A stretch of DNA of 64,000 nucleotides, taken from Sanguibacter gelidistatuariae (GTDB lineage Bacteria > Actinomycetota > Actinomycetes > Actinomycetales > Cellulomonadaceae). Both the position numbers and the translations under genes were made by a program. Under the pieces are notes generated by a model. The model did no database searches and was not told the origin of the DNA. It worked only from the letters and a program-made list of their open reading frames with translations. The stretch spans positions 53,505 through 117,504 of the forward strand of contig NZ_FMYH01000010.1 of NCBI RefSeq assembly GCF_900096585.1, read 5' to 3'. Below are positions 50,325-59,396 of the stretch, in pieces (within the stretch, counting starts at the first letter, position 1; each line of letters begins with the position of its first letter).

Positions 50325-51244
50325 AGGACTTCCTCCCGACGACGCAGCATTCCGATCACAGGGAACGCGAGGATCGCGACGACGACAAAGAGCAGCAGGC
50401 TCATGGTCGTGGCCTGCGCATACAGCCCCTGGCCGAAGGTGCGGAAGACAAAGATGTTGAAGATCTCGGTGCTGCGGGCAGGCCCGCCGCCGGTGGTTGC
50501 CTGCACGATGTCGAAGCCGTTCATGGATCCGAGCAGCGCGGTGGCGACGTTGAAGGTGACGGCCGGGCCGATCAGCGGGAAGCGGACCTTCCAGAACATC
50601 TGCCAGGAGCCGGCGCCGTCCAGGCGTGCTGCCTCCATGACGTCGTCGCTGATGGTCTTCAGGCCCGCCAGGTAGACGAGCATGGACAGCCCCATCCACT
50701 TCCAGGCATGGATCATCGAGACGAGGACGAGGGTCCACGTGGTCGATCCGAGCCAGGCGATCGTCACAGGCTGGCCGGTGGCGAACGACAGGATCTCGTT
50801 GAGGGCGCCGTCGGGCTTGAGCAGCGCCTGGAAGATGTAGCCGACCGCGAGGGCGCTCATCACCACGGGGATGAAGAACACGACACGGGCGGCGCGGTTG
50901 ATCTTCGTGTCCTGCTCCAGGAACAGCGCGAGCAGCAGCCCGAAGAGGTTCTGGAAGACGGACACGAGGATCGCGTAGGTGAGTGTGATCCGCAACGACT
51001 TCAGCAGGGAGCCGTTGTCCAGCAAGGACTTGAAGTTGTCGGTGCCGATGAAGTTGATCTGGGACTTGAAGCTCGACCAGTCGGTGAAGGCGTAGACGAA
51101 GTTGTAGACGGTCGGGACGAGGAAGAAGACGATCAGGACCGCGAACGCGGGGGCCAGGAACCACCACGGGTGGATCTTGCGTTCCGTGACCATCTCCGGT
51201 CGCTTCTTCACCTTGGCTGGGGCTGACGCGTAGCTGGTCGCCAC
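50321..51244 (-). CDS. ABC sugar transporter permease (galactoside operon, proximal)
   Basis: 307-aa CUT1 permease with six helices; EAA loop MEAARLDGAGSWQMFWKVRF. GTG 51244 has GAGAGAGG seven bases upstream; the longer open frame crossing the hairpin at 51277-51324 is rejected. Confidence 0.92.
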   Translation of the reverse strand: MATSYASAPAKVKKRPEMVTERKIHPWWFLAPAFAVLIVFFLVPTVYNFVYAFTDWSSFKSQINFIGTDNFKSLLDNGSLLKSLRITLTYAILVSVFQNLFGLLLALFLEQDTKINRAARVVFFIPVVMSALAVGYIFQALLKPDGALNEILSFATGQPVTIAWLGSTTWTLVLVSMIHAWKWMGLSMLVYLAGLKTISDDVMEAARLDGAGSWQMFWKVRFPLIGPAVTFNVATALLGSMNGFDIVQATTGGGPARSTEIFNIFVFRTFGQGLYAQATTMSLLLFVVVAILAFPVIGMLRRREEVL

Positions 51245-51276
51245 GATCGCGCCTCTCTCTCGGTAGCTGGGTGGGC

Positions 51277-51324
51277 CCCGACCGCCCCGCGGACAGCGGG
51301 GGGACGCCCTGCGGGGCGGTCGGG
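51277..51324 (-). promoter_or_regulatory. intercistronic stem-loop between binding protein and permease
   Basis: CCCGACCGCCCCGC / GCGGGGCGGTCGGG: perfect 14-bp stem with a 20-base loop. Same position in the operon as the hairpin at 33574-33604 in the arabinan importer. Confidence 0.75.
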
Positions 51325-51390
51325 ACCTCGGGGGTTCGGGTGAGGCCGTCTGTGCGCTGGCCCCACCCGAAGATGGGAGGAGGAGCCGGG

Positions 51391-52704
51391 TCAGAACCCG
51401 GCGACCCCGGCGGCCTTGGCGAGCTCGGCGAACTGGGACTGGGTGGCCTTGGCAACGTCTTCGGGGGTCTTGACCCCGTTGATCATGTCGACCAGGTTGA
51501 GCCACAGGTCCGGGTTGGCGACTGCGGCGGCCTGCATGGACGGCGCGATGTCGGCCTGCGAGGCGTGGATGTCCAGGGCGAGCTGGGGAACCTCAGGAGA
51601 GTTCTCGACGCCGGTCACGATCGAGACTGCGTTGGTCGAGGCGACGAAGGTGGGGTAGCCCTCGCCCATCCAGAAGGACATGAACTGGCGGGCCGCGGAC
51701 TCACGCTCGGCGTCACCCGTGTTGAAGGCGACGATCGCGTTGGACTGGTCCGGGATGGACGTCGCGACGGTGCCCTGGCGGGAGACCGGGAAGAACCCGA
51801 TCTTGTTGTTGAGCTCGTCGGTCGTGGCGAGCGCCTGCAGCTGGGTCAGGTAGACGTTGTTCTGGACGACCATCGCAGCATCGCCGGCCAGCAGCGCGGT
51901 GCCCTGGTCGTTGAACGTCGCGGTCTTGATGTCCGCGTTGAACAGGCCCTCGGTGATGAGGTCGTTGTACTCGGTGATCGAGTCGAGCATCTCCGGGGAG
52001 GAGAAGGTCTTCGTCCCGGCGTTCACCTCGTCCCAGAACCCGGCCTTGGCGTCGTCGGCCATCAGCATCTGCGGGAACCACTGGGTGCCCCAGCCGTCAC
52101 CGGCCATCTCGAAGAACGGGTCGACCCCGGCCGCGTCGATCACGGCGGCGTCGGCGAGCACGTCGTCGAAGTTCTGCGGGAGCTCGGTGATGCCGTTCGC
52201 CGCGAAGACATCCTTGTTGTAGTAGACGCCGATCACGGACGGGCTGCCGATCAACGTCGCGTAGCGCGTGTCGTCGAGGATGCCGGTGAGGTCCTGGAGG
52301 TCCGGCTCCATGGTCTCGATCCAGGGCGCCCCCTCGAGGGAGAGGAGGTTGCTCTTGGCGTTGATCGCGGTGAGCATCGACGGCGTCGGCTGCCAGAAGG
52401 CGAGGTCCGGCTTGGCGCCGGTCGCGACGCGGGTCTGGACGTTGGCCTCGTAAGAGTCGGGGATGACCTCGATGGTGACCTTGGCGCCTGTGGCCTTCTC
52501 GAAGGTGGCGGCGACCTCCTCGGGCACGGCCACGCTCGACTGGGCTGCCCAGAAGGTCAGCTCCACGCCGGAGAGGTCGGCCGTCTGGGCCGCCCACTCG
52601 GCGGGTGCGGAGGAGCCGGCGTCGGCTCCGCTGGGGTCGCCGCACCCAGCCAGGGTGAGGCCGAGAGCGGTGACGATAGCGGCGGTTGCTGCGAACTTCT
52701 TCAT
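51391..52704 (-). CDS. ABC sugar transporter solute-binding lipoprotein (alpha-galactoside type)
   Basis: 437-aa solute-binding protein family 1. Signal KKFAATAAIVTALGLTLAGC with lipobox Cys ~21; GVELTFWAAQSSVAVPEEVA, ATGAKPDLAFWQPTPSMLTA and GDAAMVVQNNVYL follow. In one operon with GH36, so the ligand is probably raffinose, melibiose or similar. AAAGGA upstream of ATG. No ATPase encoded nearby. Confidence 0.9.
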   Translation of the reverse strand: MKKFAATAAIVTALGLTLAGCGDPSGADAGSSAPAEWAAQTADLSGVELTFWAAQSSVAVPEEVAATFEKATGAKVTIEVIPDSYEANVQTRVATGAKPDLAFWQPTPSMLTAINAKSNLLSLEGAPWIETMEPDLQDLTGILDDTRYATLIGSPSVIGVYYNKDVFAANGITELPQNFDDVLADAAVIDAAGVDPFFEMAGDGWGTQWFPQMLMADDAKAGFWDEVNAGTKTFSSPEMLDSITEYNDLITEGLFNADIKTATFNDQGTALLAGDAAMVVQNNVYLTQLQALATTDELNNKIGFFPVSRQGTVATSIPDQSNAIVAFNTGDAERESAARQFMSFWMGEGYPTFVASTNAVSIVTGVENSPEVPQLALDIHASQADIAPSMQAAAVANPDLWLNLVDMINGVKTPEDVAKATQSQFAELAKAAGVAGF

Positions 52705-52783
52705 CGAAGGATCCTTTCGTGTCTGCAGTTCATCATCGACTGCGGAGGGGGTACGAGGTGGCTGGTGGAAGGGAAGGTAGGTG

Positions 52784-54991
52784 TCAGGCCGCAGCGCGGC
52801 GGGTGACCTTGAGCACCCGCGCGGAGGCCCGAGAAGCCGAGCCGGCAGCCACGCTGGTGCGCAGCACGCCGGCGGCGGAGTCCCAGCTGACCTGCCAGGA
52901 CCCCAGTTCTGCTGGGAACACCGGCGTGACGTCCACGAGCTCCCCGGCGAGGCCGGCGAGCGGCAGGTCGACGACGTCGGTCGCGCCCGGGCGACGCCAG
53001 AGCGTGAGGTAGGTCACGTCGTCGGCCACGAGGGCGAGAGCGACCGCCGGGTCGCGCCAGGACGGCAGGCCGAGCGGCCAGGACGGGACAGACCGGGCGA
53101 GGTCGTGGCGGATGCCTTGGTGCGCGGCGACCGCGCTGGCCACCAGGGCGCGCTGGCCGTCGTCCATGCGGTTGAGGTGACCGGTGAGGTACATCCGGCC
53201 GAGCAGCCCGGTGGCGAGGGTGAAGGCCATCTCCTCCTGCGTCATCTCCGGCTGGGGGTAGGCCCAGTTTGCGGCCTGCTCGGGCAGGATCGATGCGGGC
53301 GCAGCGGCCGCGATCGGCGGGTACCTGAGCAGGTCCTGCTGGTCGGAGGTGGACTGCAGCTGCAGCTCGGAGAGCATCGCGTAGTCCATCCGCATGGCCC
53401 CCGACGCGCAGTTCTCGAGGATCAGGTCAGGGTGACGGTCGAGCACGGAGCGCAACCAACCGAGGTAGGCCCGGTTGTGCCGGAGCAGGCCCTCGCCCGG
53501 CGCCGACGGCAAGGACGCGCCATCGGCGGACCCATCGGTGCCCGGGCCGGGGGTGACGTTGTAGTCGAGCTTGAAGTAGCGGATGCCGAGCTCGGCGACC
53601 AGGGTGTCCACCCGCTCGTCCATGTAGTCGCGGACGGCCTGACTGGAGAAGTCGAGGTGGTGACGCTGGTGCTCGGTGATCCGGTGCCCGGCCCGCTGCA
53701 TGAACGCCTCGTCCGGGTAGGACTGCGCGAGCGGGCTGCGCACGCCGATGAGCTCGGGCTCGAGCCACAGCCCGGGCTCCATGCCGTTCGCTCGGATGTG
53801 GTTGATGACCGCAGCGAGCCCGCCCGGGAAGCGCGCGGTGGACGGCTGCCACTCGCCGACGCCGTCCCACCAGTCGCTGTCGTCCGCGTACCAGCCGGCG
53901 TCGATGCAGAAGTACTCCGCGCCGACCGACCCGGCGGCCTCGATGAGCGGCCAGAGCTTCTCGGTCGAGGGGTCGCCCATGAGCGTGTTCATGTAGTCGT
54001 TGAAGATCACCGGGAGCGTGGTCGTGTCGTGGTGGGGACGGCGGATGGCGCGGCGCTGCAGGGTGAGCTCGGCGAAGGCACCCTCGGGTCCCGCGGCGGA
54101 GGCCACGATCGAGGCGGGGACCGAGGTGAAGGTCTCCCCCGGTGCGAGGTCGCTCGTCCACTGGTGCTCGTCGTCGGTCGGGCCGGTCAGGGCGAGGTAC
54201 ATGCCGTCCGCGCGCTCTCCGACCTGCCAGTGCCACGGGCCGTTGTGCTCGACCTGCCAGCCCCAGGAGATCCCGGACCTGCGGTCGAGGAGGACACCGG
54301 TCGGCAGGGTCTGCCCGGTCGACCAGGCGCCCAGGCCGGTGACCCGGAAGGCGCCGCGGGGGTCGTGCTCGTGATCGCTGCGGGACAGGTCGATGACCGG
54401 CTGGTTGCGCACGGCGCAAGTGGTCCAGCGGCTTTCGCCGAGCCAGTCGGTCGAGGCCCACAGGACATCGATCGCCTCAAGCTCGGTCGACGGGAAGGAG
54501 CCGACGACGAGGCTGGTCACCGCGCGCAGACGCAGCACGGTGTCGCTCTCGTTGGTCACTGCTGTCCAGGCCTGCAGTCCTGCGACGGACTCGTGGGAGC
54601 GCAGGGTGGTCACCACGCGCAGCCCGCTCACCGGGTCGGCCTGCTCGATCTCCAGGACGGACCACTCCCCCGCCGTGCGGCCAGCCTCGGTGCGCACGCG
54701 GTGCGCGACGTAGCGGAGCCGTTCGCCGATGATCGTGTCGGTGTAGCGGGTCGACGACCAGGCGCGTCCGTGGCCGGAGGCGATGATCTCCACGAGCCCC
54801 TGAGCGGAGGTGGCGGGGTTGATGAGGTGGGCCAGGGTGTTGCGGTCGATCGAGACGCCGAAGGTTTCCGGCGCCTGGCCGGCGACGGCCGGGCGAAGGC
54901 TCACGATACTGACGGGGGTGTGCTCATCCGCGGAGAGCTCGACGTGCAGCCTGGGGGTGTCCCAGCTGATGATGTGGCTTCGGTGCCCCAT
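52784..54991 (-). CDS. alpha-galactosidase, GH36
   Basis: 735-aa cytoplasmic GH36 enzyme. The nucleophile Asp is in IRYFKLDYNVTPG and the acid/base Asp in LQSTSDQQDLLRYP; EYFCIDAGWYADD, GLWLEPELIG and ILENCASGAMRMD are family blocks. N-terminal beta-sandwich (~1-330), TIM barrel (~330-640), C-terminal beta domain. First gene of the operon; two LacI-type operators lie just upstream. Specificity for alpha-galactosides is the family expectation. Confidence 0.93.
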   Translation of the reverse strand: MGHRSHIISWDTPRLHVELSADEHTPVSIVSLRPAVAGQAPETFGVSIDRNTLAHLINPATSAQGLVEIIASGHGRAWSSTRYTDTIIGERLRYVAHRVRTEAGRTAGEWSVLEIEQADPVSGLRVVTTLRSHESVAGLQAWTAVTNESDTVLRLRAVTSLVVGSFPSTELEAIDVLWASTDWLGESRWTTCAVRNQPVIDLSRSDHEHDPRGAFRVTGLGAWSTGQTLPTGVLLDRRSGISWGWQVEHNGPWHWQVGERADGMYLALTGPTDDEHQWTSDLAPGETFTSVPASIVASAAGPEGAFAELTLQRRAIRRPHHDTTTLPVIFNDYMNTLMGDPSTEKLWPLIEAAGSVGAEYFCIDAGWYADDSDWWDGVGEWQPSTARFPGGLAAVINHIRANGMEPGLWLEPELIGVRSPLAQSYPDEAFMQRAGHRITEHQRHHLDFSSQAVRDYMDERVDTLVAELGIRYFKLDYNVTPGPGTDGSADGASLPSAPGEGLLRHNRAYLGWLRSVLDRHPDLILENCASGAMRMDYAMLSELQLQSTSDQQDLLRYPPIAAAAPASILPEQAANWAYPQPEMTQEEMAFTLATGLLGRMYLTGHLNRMDDGQRALVASAVAAHQGIRHDLARSVPSWPLGLPSWRDPAVALALVADDVTYLTLWRRPGATDVVDLPLAGLAGELVDVTPVFPAELGSWQVSWDSAAGVLRTSVAAGSASRASARVLKVTRRAAA

Positions 54992-55034
54992 GAAAATCCG
55001 ATCCTCGACGATGAGTGGAGTGTTGCTCCACCTC

Positions 55035-55052
55035 TATGAAAACGTTGATCAA
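55035..55052. promoter_or_regulatory. LacI-type operator 1 of the galactoside operon
   Basis: TATGAAAACGTTGATCAA, 44 bp upstream of the alpha-galactosidase start. The same motif in opposite orientation is at 55081-55098. Confidence 0.65.
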
Positions 55053-55080
55053 GCCGGAAAGCAAGTTGCCGGCGTCAAGG

Positions 55081-55098
55081 TTTGATAACGCTTTCATA
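55081..55098. promoter_or_regulatory. LacI-type operator 2 of the galactoside operon
   Basis: TTTGATAACGCTTTCATA; its complement TATGAAAGCGTTATCAAA aligns with operator 1 over TATGAAANCGTT. Centres are 46 bp apart. The 383-bp gap 54992-55374 otherwise holds the long inverted repeat and a 15-bp direct repeat (CCACGTCCCTCACCC, 55151-55180), no gene. Confidence 0.65.
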
Positions 55099-55180
55099 CG
55101 CGGGTGTCGGGGTGCGTGCGAAATGTGAGGTCAACGCGTCGGCGACTGACCCACGTCCCTCACCCCACGTCCCTCACCCC

Positions 55181-55270
55181 ACTCGTGAGCAGCCGTCGAA
55201 CTCGTGAGCCAGCCATCGCGCCGGCCAGGCGACCGCACTGGTTCACGAGTTCGACGAGCAGCTCACGAGT
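55181..55270. repeat. very long inverted repeat upstream of the galactoside operon
   Basis: Arms 55181-55212 and 55238-55270 pair over ~30 of 32 positions with one bulge; the core is GTCGAACTCGTGA / TCACGAGTTCGAC. Lies 105 bp downstream of the LacI gene (3' end 55375) on the minus strand, so it may terminate it, but it is far longer than needed and contains the direct repeat ACTCGTGAGC twice per arm. Confidence 0.85.
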
Positions 55271-55374
55271 TCGGCGGAGGCGGTGGCTGTGACGGGACGT
55301 TGGCGGGCAACGAGGGAGGGGCCCCGGTGGGGAGGGGAGGCACCCGGAACCGGCGCTGCCTAGAACCACCGCCG

Positions 55375-56394
55375 TCAGCGGCGGGGTGCGCCCGTGCTCT
55401 CCCGGACGACGAGGCGCGGTGCGGCCGAGGACGCCATCGGCGCCTCGCCCGTGGTGATCATGAGATTGAGCTGAGCGAACGCGCGGTGGCCCAGGTCGAT
55501 GAAGTCCTGCGCGACGGTGGTCAGCGCGGGGATCGAGACAGCAGCGAGCGGTGAGTCGTCGAAGCCGATCACGCTCACGTCGTCGGGCACGCGCCGGCCC
55601 GCCTCGTGCAGACCGCGGATCACGCCCATCGCGACCTCGTCGTTCCCGCAGATCACGGCAGTCACGTCGGGCCGGTGCGCCAGCTGCAGGCCCACCTCGC
55701 GGCCCGAGGACGGCTCCCAGTCCGCGGCGATGATCTCGGGGACCTCCAGGCCCGCTGCGCGCAGCGCGTCCTCCCACCCCAGCGTGCGGCCCATCAGGGG
55801 TATCGCCTGCGGGACGGAGACGTGGTGGACGGTCGGGTGGCCGAGGCCCAGCAGGTACTCGGTCGCCTCCTGGGCGGCCCGGCGGTCGTCGAGGAACGCC
55901 TGGGGCTCCGTGGCGTTCAGGTCCCCCACCGCAACCGCGGAGACCATCGGCACGGTGCGTGGGATGGCGCCCTTGGCCACGATCCCGGCCTCGTCGAAGG
56001 CGAGGACAACAACCCCGGCGACCGGCTGGCCGAGCACGAGGTCGATCGTCGTGGCGACGGAGGCTTCGTCAGGGGCGTCTACGACCGTGATGACCACAAG
56101 ATAGCCGGCCGCCCGGGCGGCCTCCTCGATCCCCTGGATGGTCATGGCATAGCCGTAGCGCGTGGTGTTCCCCGAGACGATCGCGATCATCGACTGCCGG
56201 CCGCTGACCAGCGCGCGGGCCGCGGCGTTGGGCCGGTAGCCGAGCTCACGGATCGCGGCCATGATCCGCTCGCGCTTGTCCTCGCTGACTGGGGTCGACC
56301 CTGTGAGCACCCGCGACACGGTCGGGACAGACATGCCCGCCACGCGCGCGACATCCGCGATGACAGGTACTTTGACGGCAAGGGGTCGGGCCAC
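55375..56394 (-). CDS. LacI family regulator of the galactoside operon
   Basis: 339-aa repressor. HTH VIADVARVAGMSVPTVSRVL (~residues 11-30), hinge RPNAAARALVSGRQSMIAIV, sugar domain with VTAVICGNDEVAMGVIRGL and DVSVIGFDDSPLAAV. GTG 56394 follows TACTGT by seven bases (leaderless); 43 further upstream codons are rejected. Directly upstream of the galactoside operon on the same strand, with operators in between. Confidence 0.9.
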   Translation of the reverse strand: MARPLAVKVPVIADVARVAGMSVPTVSRVLTGSTPVSEDKRERIMAAIRELGYRPNAAARALVSGRQSMIAIVSGNTTRYGYAMTIQGIEEAARAAGYLVVITVVDAPDEASVATTIDLVLGQPVAGVVVLAFDEAGIVAKGAIPRTVPMVSAVAVGDLNATEPQAFLDDRRAAQEATEYLLGLGHPTVHHVSVPQAIPLMGRTLGWEDALRAAGLEVPEIIAADWEPSSGREVGLQLAHRPDVTAVICGNDEVAMGVIRGLHEAGRRVPDDVSVIGFDDSPLAAVSIPALTTVAQDFIDLGHRAFAQLNLMITTGEAPMASSAAPRLVVRESTGAPRR

Positions 56395-56401
56395 ACCCCA
56401 G

Positions 56402-56407
56402 ACAGTA
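56402..56407 (-). promoter_or_regulatory. -10 box of the galactoside LacI gene (TACTGT)
   Basis: TACTGT-N7-GTG on the minus strand; the start codon choice rests on it. Confidence 0.5.
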
Positions 56408-56516
56408 GCGGGAACAACAGCCCCTGGTGCCTGTTTCCGCGTGCGACAGGTGCATCTCACCCGCCAAGTCATGGCAGAGTTCGGATGTACGAGTTGCGTT
56501 GACTTGAGGAGAGCGG

Positions 56517-57893
56517 ATGGCATCGGGGCTCTCTGGGCGCCTGTGGGCGGGCCGTGAACTCGTCGACCGCATGGCGCGGCAGTCGCCCGCGCGCCTCGCG
56601 ATCACCGTGTTCGCCGCGGTCATCGCCGTCTTCACGGGCCTGCTGTCGACGCCGTTGGCCACCGCGCACGGGGTCCGCGCACCCTTCGTCGACGCCTTCT
56701 TCACCGCGACGTCGGCCGTCTGCGTGACCGGCCTGGTCACCGTGCCCACCGGCACGTACTGGTCGGGCTTCGGCCAGGCCGTGATCCTCGTGGCGATCAA
56801 GGTCGGTGGCCTCGGGGTCATGACCCTCGCCTCCGTCCTCGGCATGGCCGTCTCCCGGCGGATCGGCCTCACTCAGAAGCTGCTCACCGCCTCGGAGACC
56901 AAGACCACCCGCCTCGGCGAGGTCGGCTCGCTCATCCGCGTCGTCATCATCACGTCCACGACGCTCGAGGTGCTGATCGCCGCGCTGCTCATCCCCCGTT
57001 TCCTGGCCCTCAACGAGGGCGTCGGGGAGGCGTTCTGGCACGGGGTGTTCTACGCGGTCTCGGCCTTCAACAACGCAGGGTTCATCCCGACCGCCCATGG
57101 CCTCGCCCCGCACGCCGGGGACTGGCTCCTGCTCATGCCGATCATCATCGGCGCTTTCATCGGCGCGCTCGGCTTCCCGGTCATCCTCAACGTGGCCCGC
57201 AACCGCAAGAAGTTCGTCCGGTGGAGCCTGCATGCCAAGCTCACCGTGGTCACCTCGAGCCTGCTCGTCGTGATCGGCTCGACCCTCTTCGTCGCCCTGG
57301 AGTGGATGAACTCCGGGACCCTGGGCGCCATGTCCATCGGGGACAAGATCCTCAACGGCCTGTTCATGGGGGTCATGCCGCGCTCGGCGGGCTTCTCCAC
57401 GATCGACGTCGGTCAGATGCGCGAGGCGTCCTGGCTCATCACCGACTCCCTGATGTTCGTCGGTGGTGGCAGCGCCTCGACCGCCGGAGGCATCAAGGTC
57501 ACGACCCTGGCCGTCATGTTGATCGCGATCATCGCGGAGGCTCGCGGGGACCGCGACGTGGAGGTCTTCGGCCGGCGCATCCCCCGGGAGACTCTGCGCC
57601 TCGCCGTCGCGGTGGTCTTCGTGGGCGCGACGGCGGTCCTCGTGGCCTGCCTGCTGCTGCTGGAGATCACCGGCTGGTCCCTCGACGTCGTCCTCTTCGA
57701 GGTGATCTCGGCCTTCGCGACCGTGGGCCTGTCGACCGGGGTCACCCACGACCTGCCCGAGGCAGGCAAGTACGTGCTCATCGCTTTGATGTTCATCGGC
57801 CGTACGGGCACGATGACCCTTGCAGCAGCGCTCGCGCTGCGCGACCGCCGTCGGGTCATCCGACTGCCCGAGGAAAGGCCGATCATTGGTTGA
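56517..57893 (+). CDS. TrkH/KtrB-type potassium transporter membrane subunit
   Basis: 458-aa K+ translocating subunit with four pore repeats. Selectivity-loop glycines: ATSAVCVTGLVTV, VSAFNNAGFIP, GVMPRSAGFSTID and SAFATVGLSTGV. GAGGAG precedes ATG 56517. Short like KtrB. Coupled to the downstream TrkA subunit by an 8-base overlap. Confidence 0.94.
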   Translation: MASGLSGRLWAGRELVDRMARQSPARLAITVFAAVIAVFTGLLSTPLATAHGVRAPFVDAFFTATSAVCVTGLVTVPTGTYWSGFGQAVILVAIKVGGLGVMTLASVLGMAVSRRIGLTQKLLTASETKTTRLGEVGSLIRVVIITSTTLEVLIAALLIPRFLALNEGVGEAFWHGVFYAVSAFNNAGFIPTAHGLAPHAGDWLLLMPIIIGAFIGALGFPVILNVARNRKKFVRWSLHAKLTVVTSSLLVVIGSTLFVALEWMNSGTLGAMSIGDKILNGLFMGVMPRSAGFSTIDVGQMREASWLITDSLMFVGGGSASTAGGIKVTTLAVMLIAIIAEARGDRDVEVFGRRIPRETLRLAVAVVFVGATAVLVACLLLLEITGWSLDVVLFEVISAFATVGLSTGVTHDLPEAGKYVLIALMFIGRTGTMTLAAALALRDRRRVIRLPEERPIIG

Positions 57894-58587
57894 CAGCACA
57901 GCGGCGAAGGTCGCACGCAGCGCAAAGGCCGCCGCCAAGGCGGACGCCGGCGTCCTGGTGATCGGGCTGGGCCGGTTCGGGTCGGCGATGGCCATGACGC
58001 TGGACCGGCTCGGGCAGGACGTCCTGGCCGTCGAGCGCTCCCCCGCTCTCGTGGCGCACTTCTCCGACCGGTTGCCGATCGTGGAGGCCGATGCCACCAA
58101 CCCCGAGGCGCTCGACCAGCTCGGCGCGCGGGACTTCTCCGTCGCGGTCGTCGGGGTGGGCACGTCCCTCGAGGCGAGCGTGCTCATCACCGGGAACCTC
58201 GTAGACCTGGGCACCGAGCAGATCTGGGCCAAGGCCGTCTCGGCCGAGCACGGACGCATCCTGCAGCGGATCGGCGCCCACCACGTGGTGTTCCCCGAGG
58301 CCGACGCCGGCAACCGGGTGGCCCACCTCGTCTCGGGCAAGCTGCTCGACTACATCGAGGTCGAGGACGGCTTCACGATCGTCAAGATGCGCCCGCCCAA
58401 GGAGACCCAGGGCTTCACCGTGGCCCAGTCGAAGGTCCGCGAGCGGTACGGCGTGACGATCATCGGCGTGAAGTCCCCCGGCCAGGAGTTCGTCTACGCC
58501 GAACCGGAGACTCGGATCTCGGTCAACGACCTCCTCGTCGTCTCGGGCCACTCCGACCTGCTCGAGCGCTTCGCGGCACGGCCGTAG
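57886..58587 (+). CDS. TrkA/KtrA-type potassium uptake regulatory subunit
   Basis: 233-aa RCK protein: Rossmann VLVIGLGRFGSAMAMTLDRL (~residues 22-41), then an RCK-C domain. It gates the TrkH channel through nucleotide binding. The best start is TTG 57886, with GAGGAAAGG seven bases upstream inside the trkH end; an unusual but well-supported start codon. Confidence 0.92.
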   Translation: MVDSTAAKVARSAKAAAKADAGVLVIGLGRFGSAMAMTLDRLGQDVLAVERSPALVAHFSDRLPIVEADATNPEALDQLGARDFSVAVVGVGTSLEASVLITGNLVDLGTEQIWAKAVSAEHGRILQRIGAHHVVFPEADAGNRVAHLVSGKLLDYIEVEDGFTIVKMRPPKETQGFTVAQSKVRERYGVTIIGVKSPGQEFVYAEPETRISVNDLLVVSGHSDLLERFAARP

Positions 58588-58595
58588 CGAACCGC

Positions 58596-59300
58596 ATGAG
58601 CAGGCATACCCGGCTCGTCCGACGCGCCCAGCAGCGGCTTCGTCCCCAGCTCGGCGAGCTACGGTTTGTGGCCCGGTCGTGGGGAGTGCACTGGGGTGCG
58701 TTCGTCCCATGCATCCTCATCGGCTTCTTCTACGGCGCGATCGCCGAGTACGTCTCCTTCACTCCGCGAGTGCCGGACCGCTTCACCAACATCCCGCTGT
58801 ACGTCCTGGTCTCCGCGCTCGCCGGGCTGGTGATGGTCGCGATCACGTTCGCGTGGAGCGTGCGCACCGTCCTGCTCTTCGACGGCGGCCTGGTGTTTCT
58901 CTTCTCCCAGAAGACCACCACCCGAGTGATCGGCTGGCACACCGTCCCCGCAGCCTCCGTGCGGGCGCTGTGGACCGATCACGCCACGATCGGGCGGGTC
59001 GTCCGCCCGCGGACCCGCAGCCTGTTCACGTCCATCGGCGTGAAGGGGCGCTATGGCGTCCTCTTCTCCGGAGCCGACGTCGCGGCGCAGGTTCCGACGG
59101 GACAGGCTCCGGCTGGGCAGGCCCAGCCGGACGCGCCCGTCGTCCGCACGTTCCTCTTCGCCCAGCGCACCGACACGGCGCCGCTCGTGCACGCGATGGC
59201 TGCGTTGATGCGGGCCCGTGGCGTCCCGGGCGCCGAGGCCATCGGGTGGACCGCCCTGCCGCCGACCAGAGTGAGCACGCCGATCGTCGTCGGCGAGTGA
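58596..59300 (+). CDS. membrane protein of unknown function
   Basis: 234-aa protein with two membrane helices (~residues 33-53 and 66-88) and a C-terminal soluble domain with a PH-like beta pattern (RTVLLFDGGLVFLF, FTSIGVKGRYGVLFSG) and a Gln/Ala/Pro linker. Starts eight bases after trkA, so likely co-transcribed; ribosome binding site absent. No family recognised. Confidence 0.75.
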   Translation: MSRHTRLVRRAQQRLRPQLGELRFVARSWGVHWGAFVPCILIGFFYGAIAEYVSFTPRVPDRFTNIPLYVLVSALAGLVMVAITFAWSVRTVLLFDGGLVFLFSQKTTTRVIGWHTVPAASVRALWTDHATIGRVVRPRTRSLFTSIGVKGRYGVLFSGADVAAQVPTGQAPAGQAQPDAPVVRTFLFAQRTDTAPLVHAMAALMRARGVPGAEAIGWTALPPTRVSTPIVVGE

Positions 59301-59317
59301 CGACCGCTCAGCCGTAG

Positions 59318-59365
59318 GAAACGACAGCGGGGACGCAGCTTGCGCTGCGCCCCCGCTGTCGTTCC
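59318..59365. terminator. bidirectional terminator between the potassium operon and araA
   Basis: ACGACAGCGGGGACGCAGC (59321-59339) pairs with 59344-59362 over 18 of 19 positions around a 4-base loop, flanked by AA and TT. Between convergent operons. Confidence 0.85.
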
Positions 59366-59396
59366 GCACCCTCGCAGGCCGCGACGCGGAGTTCTG

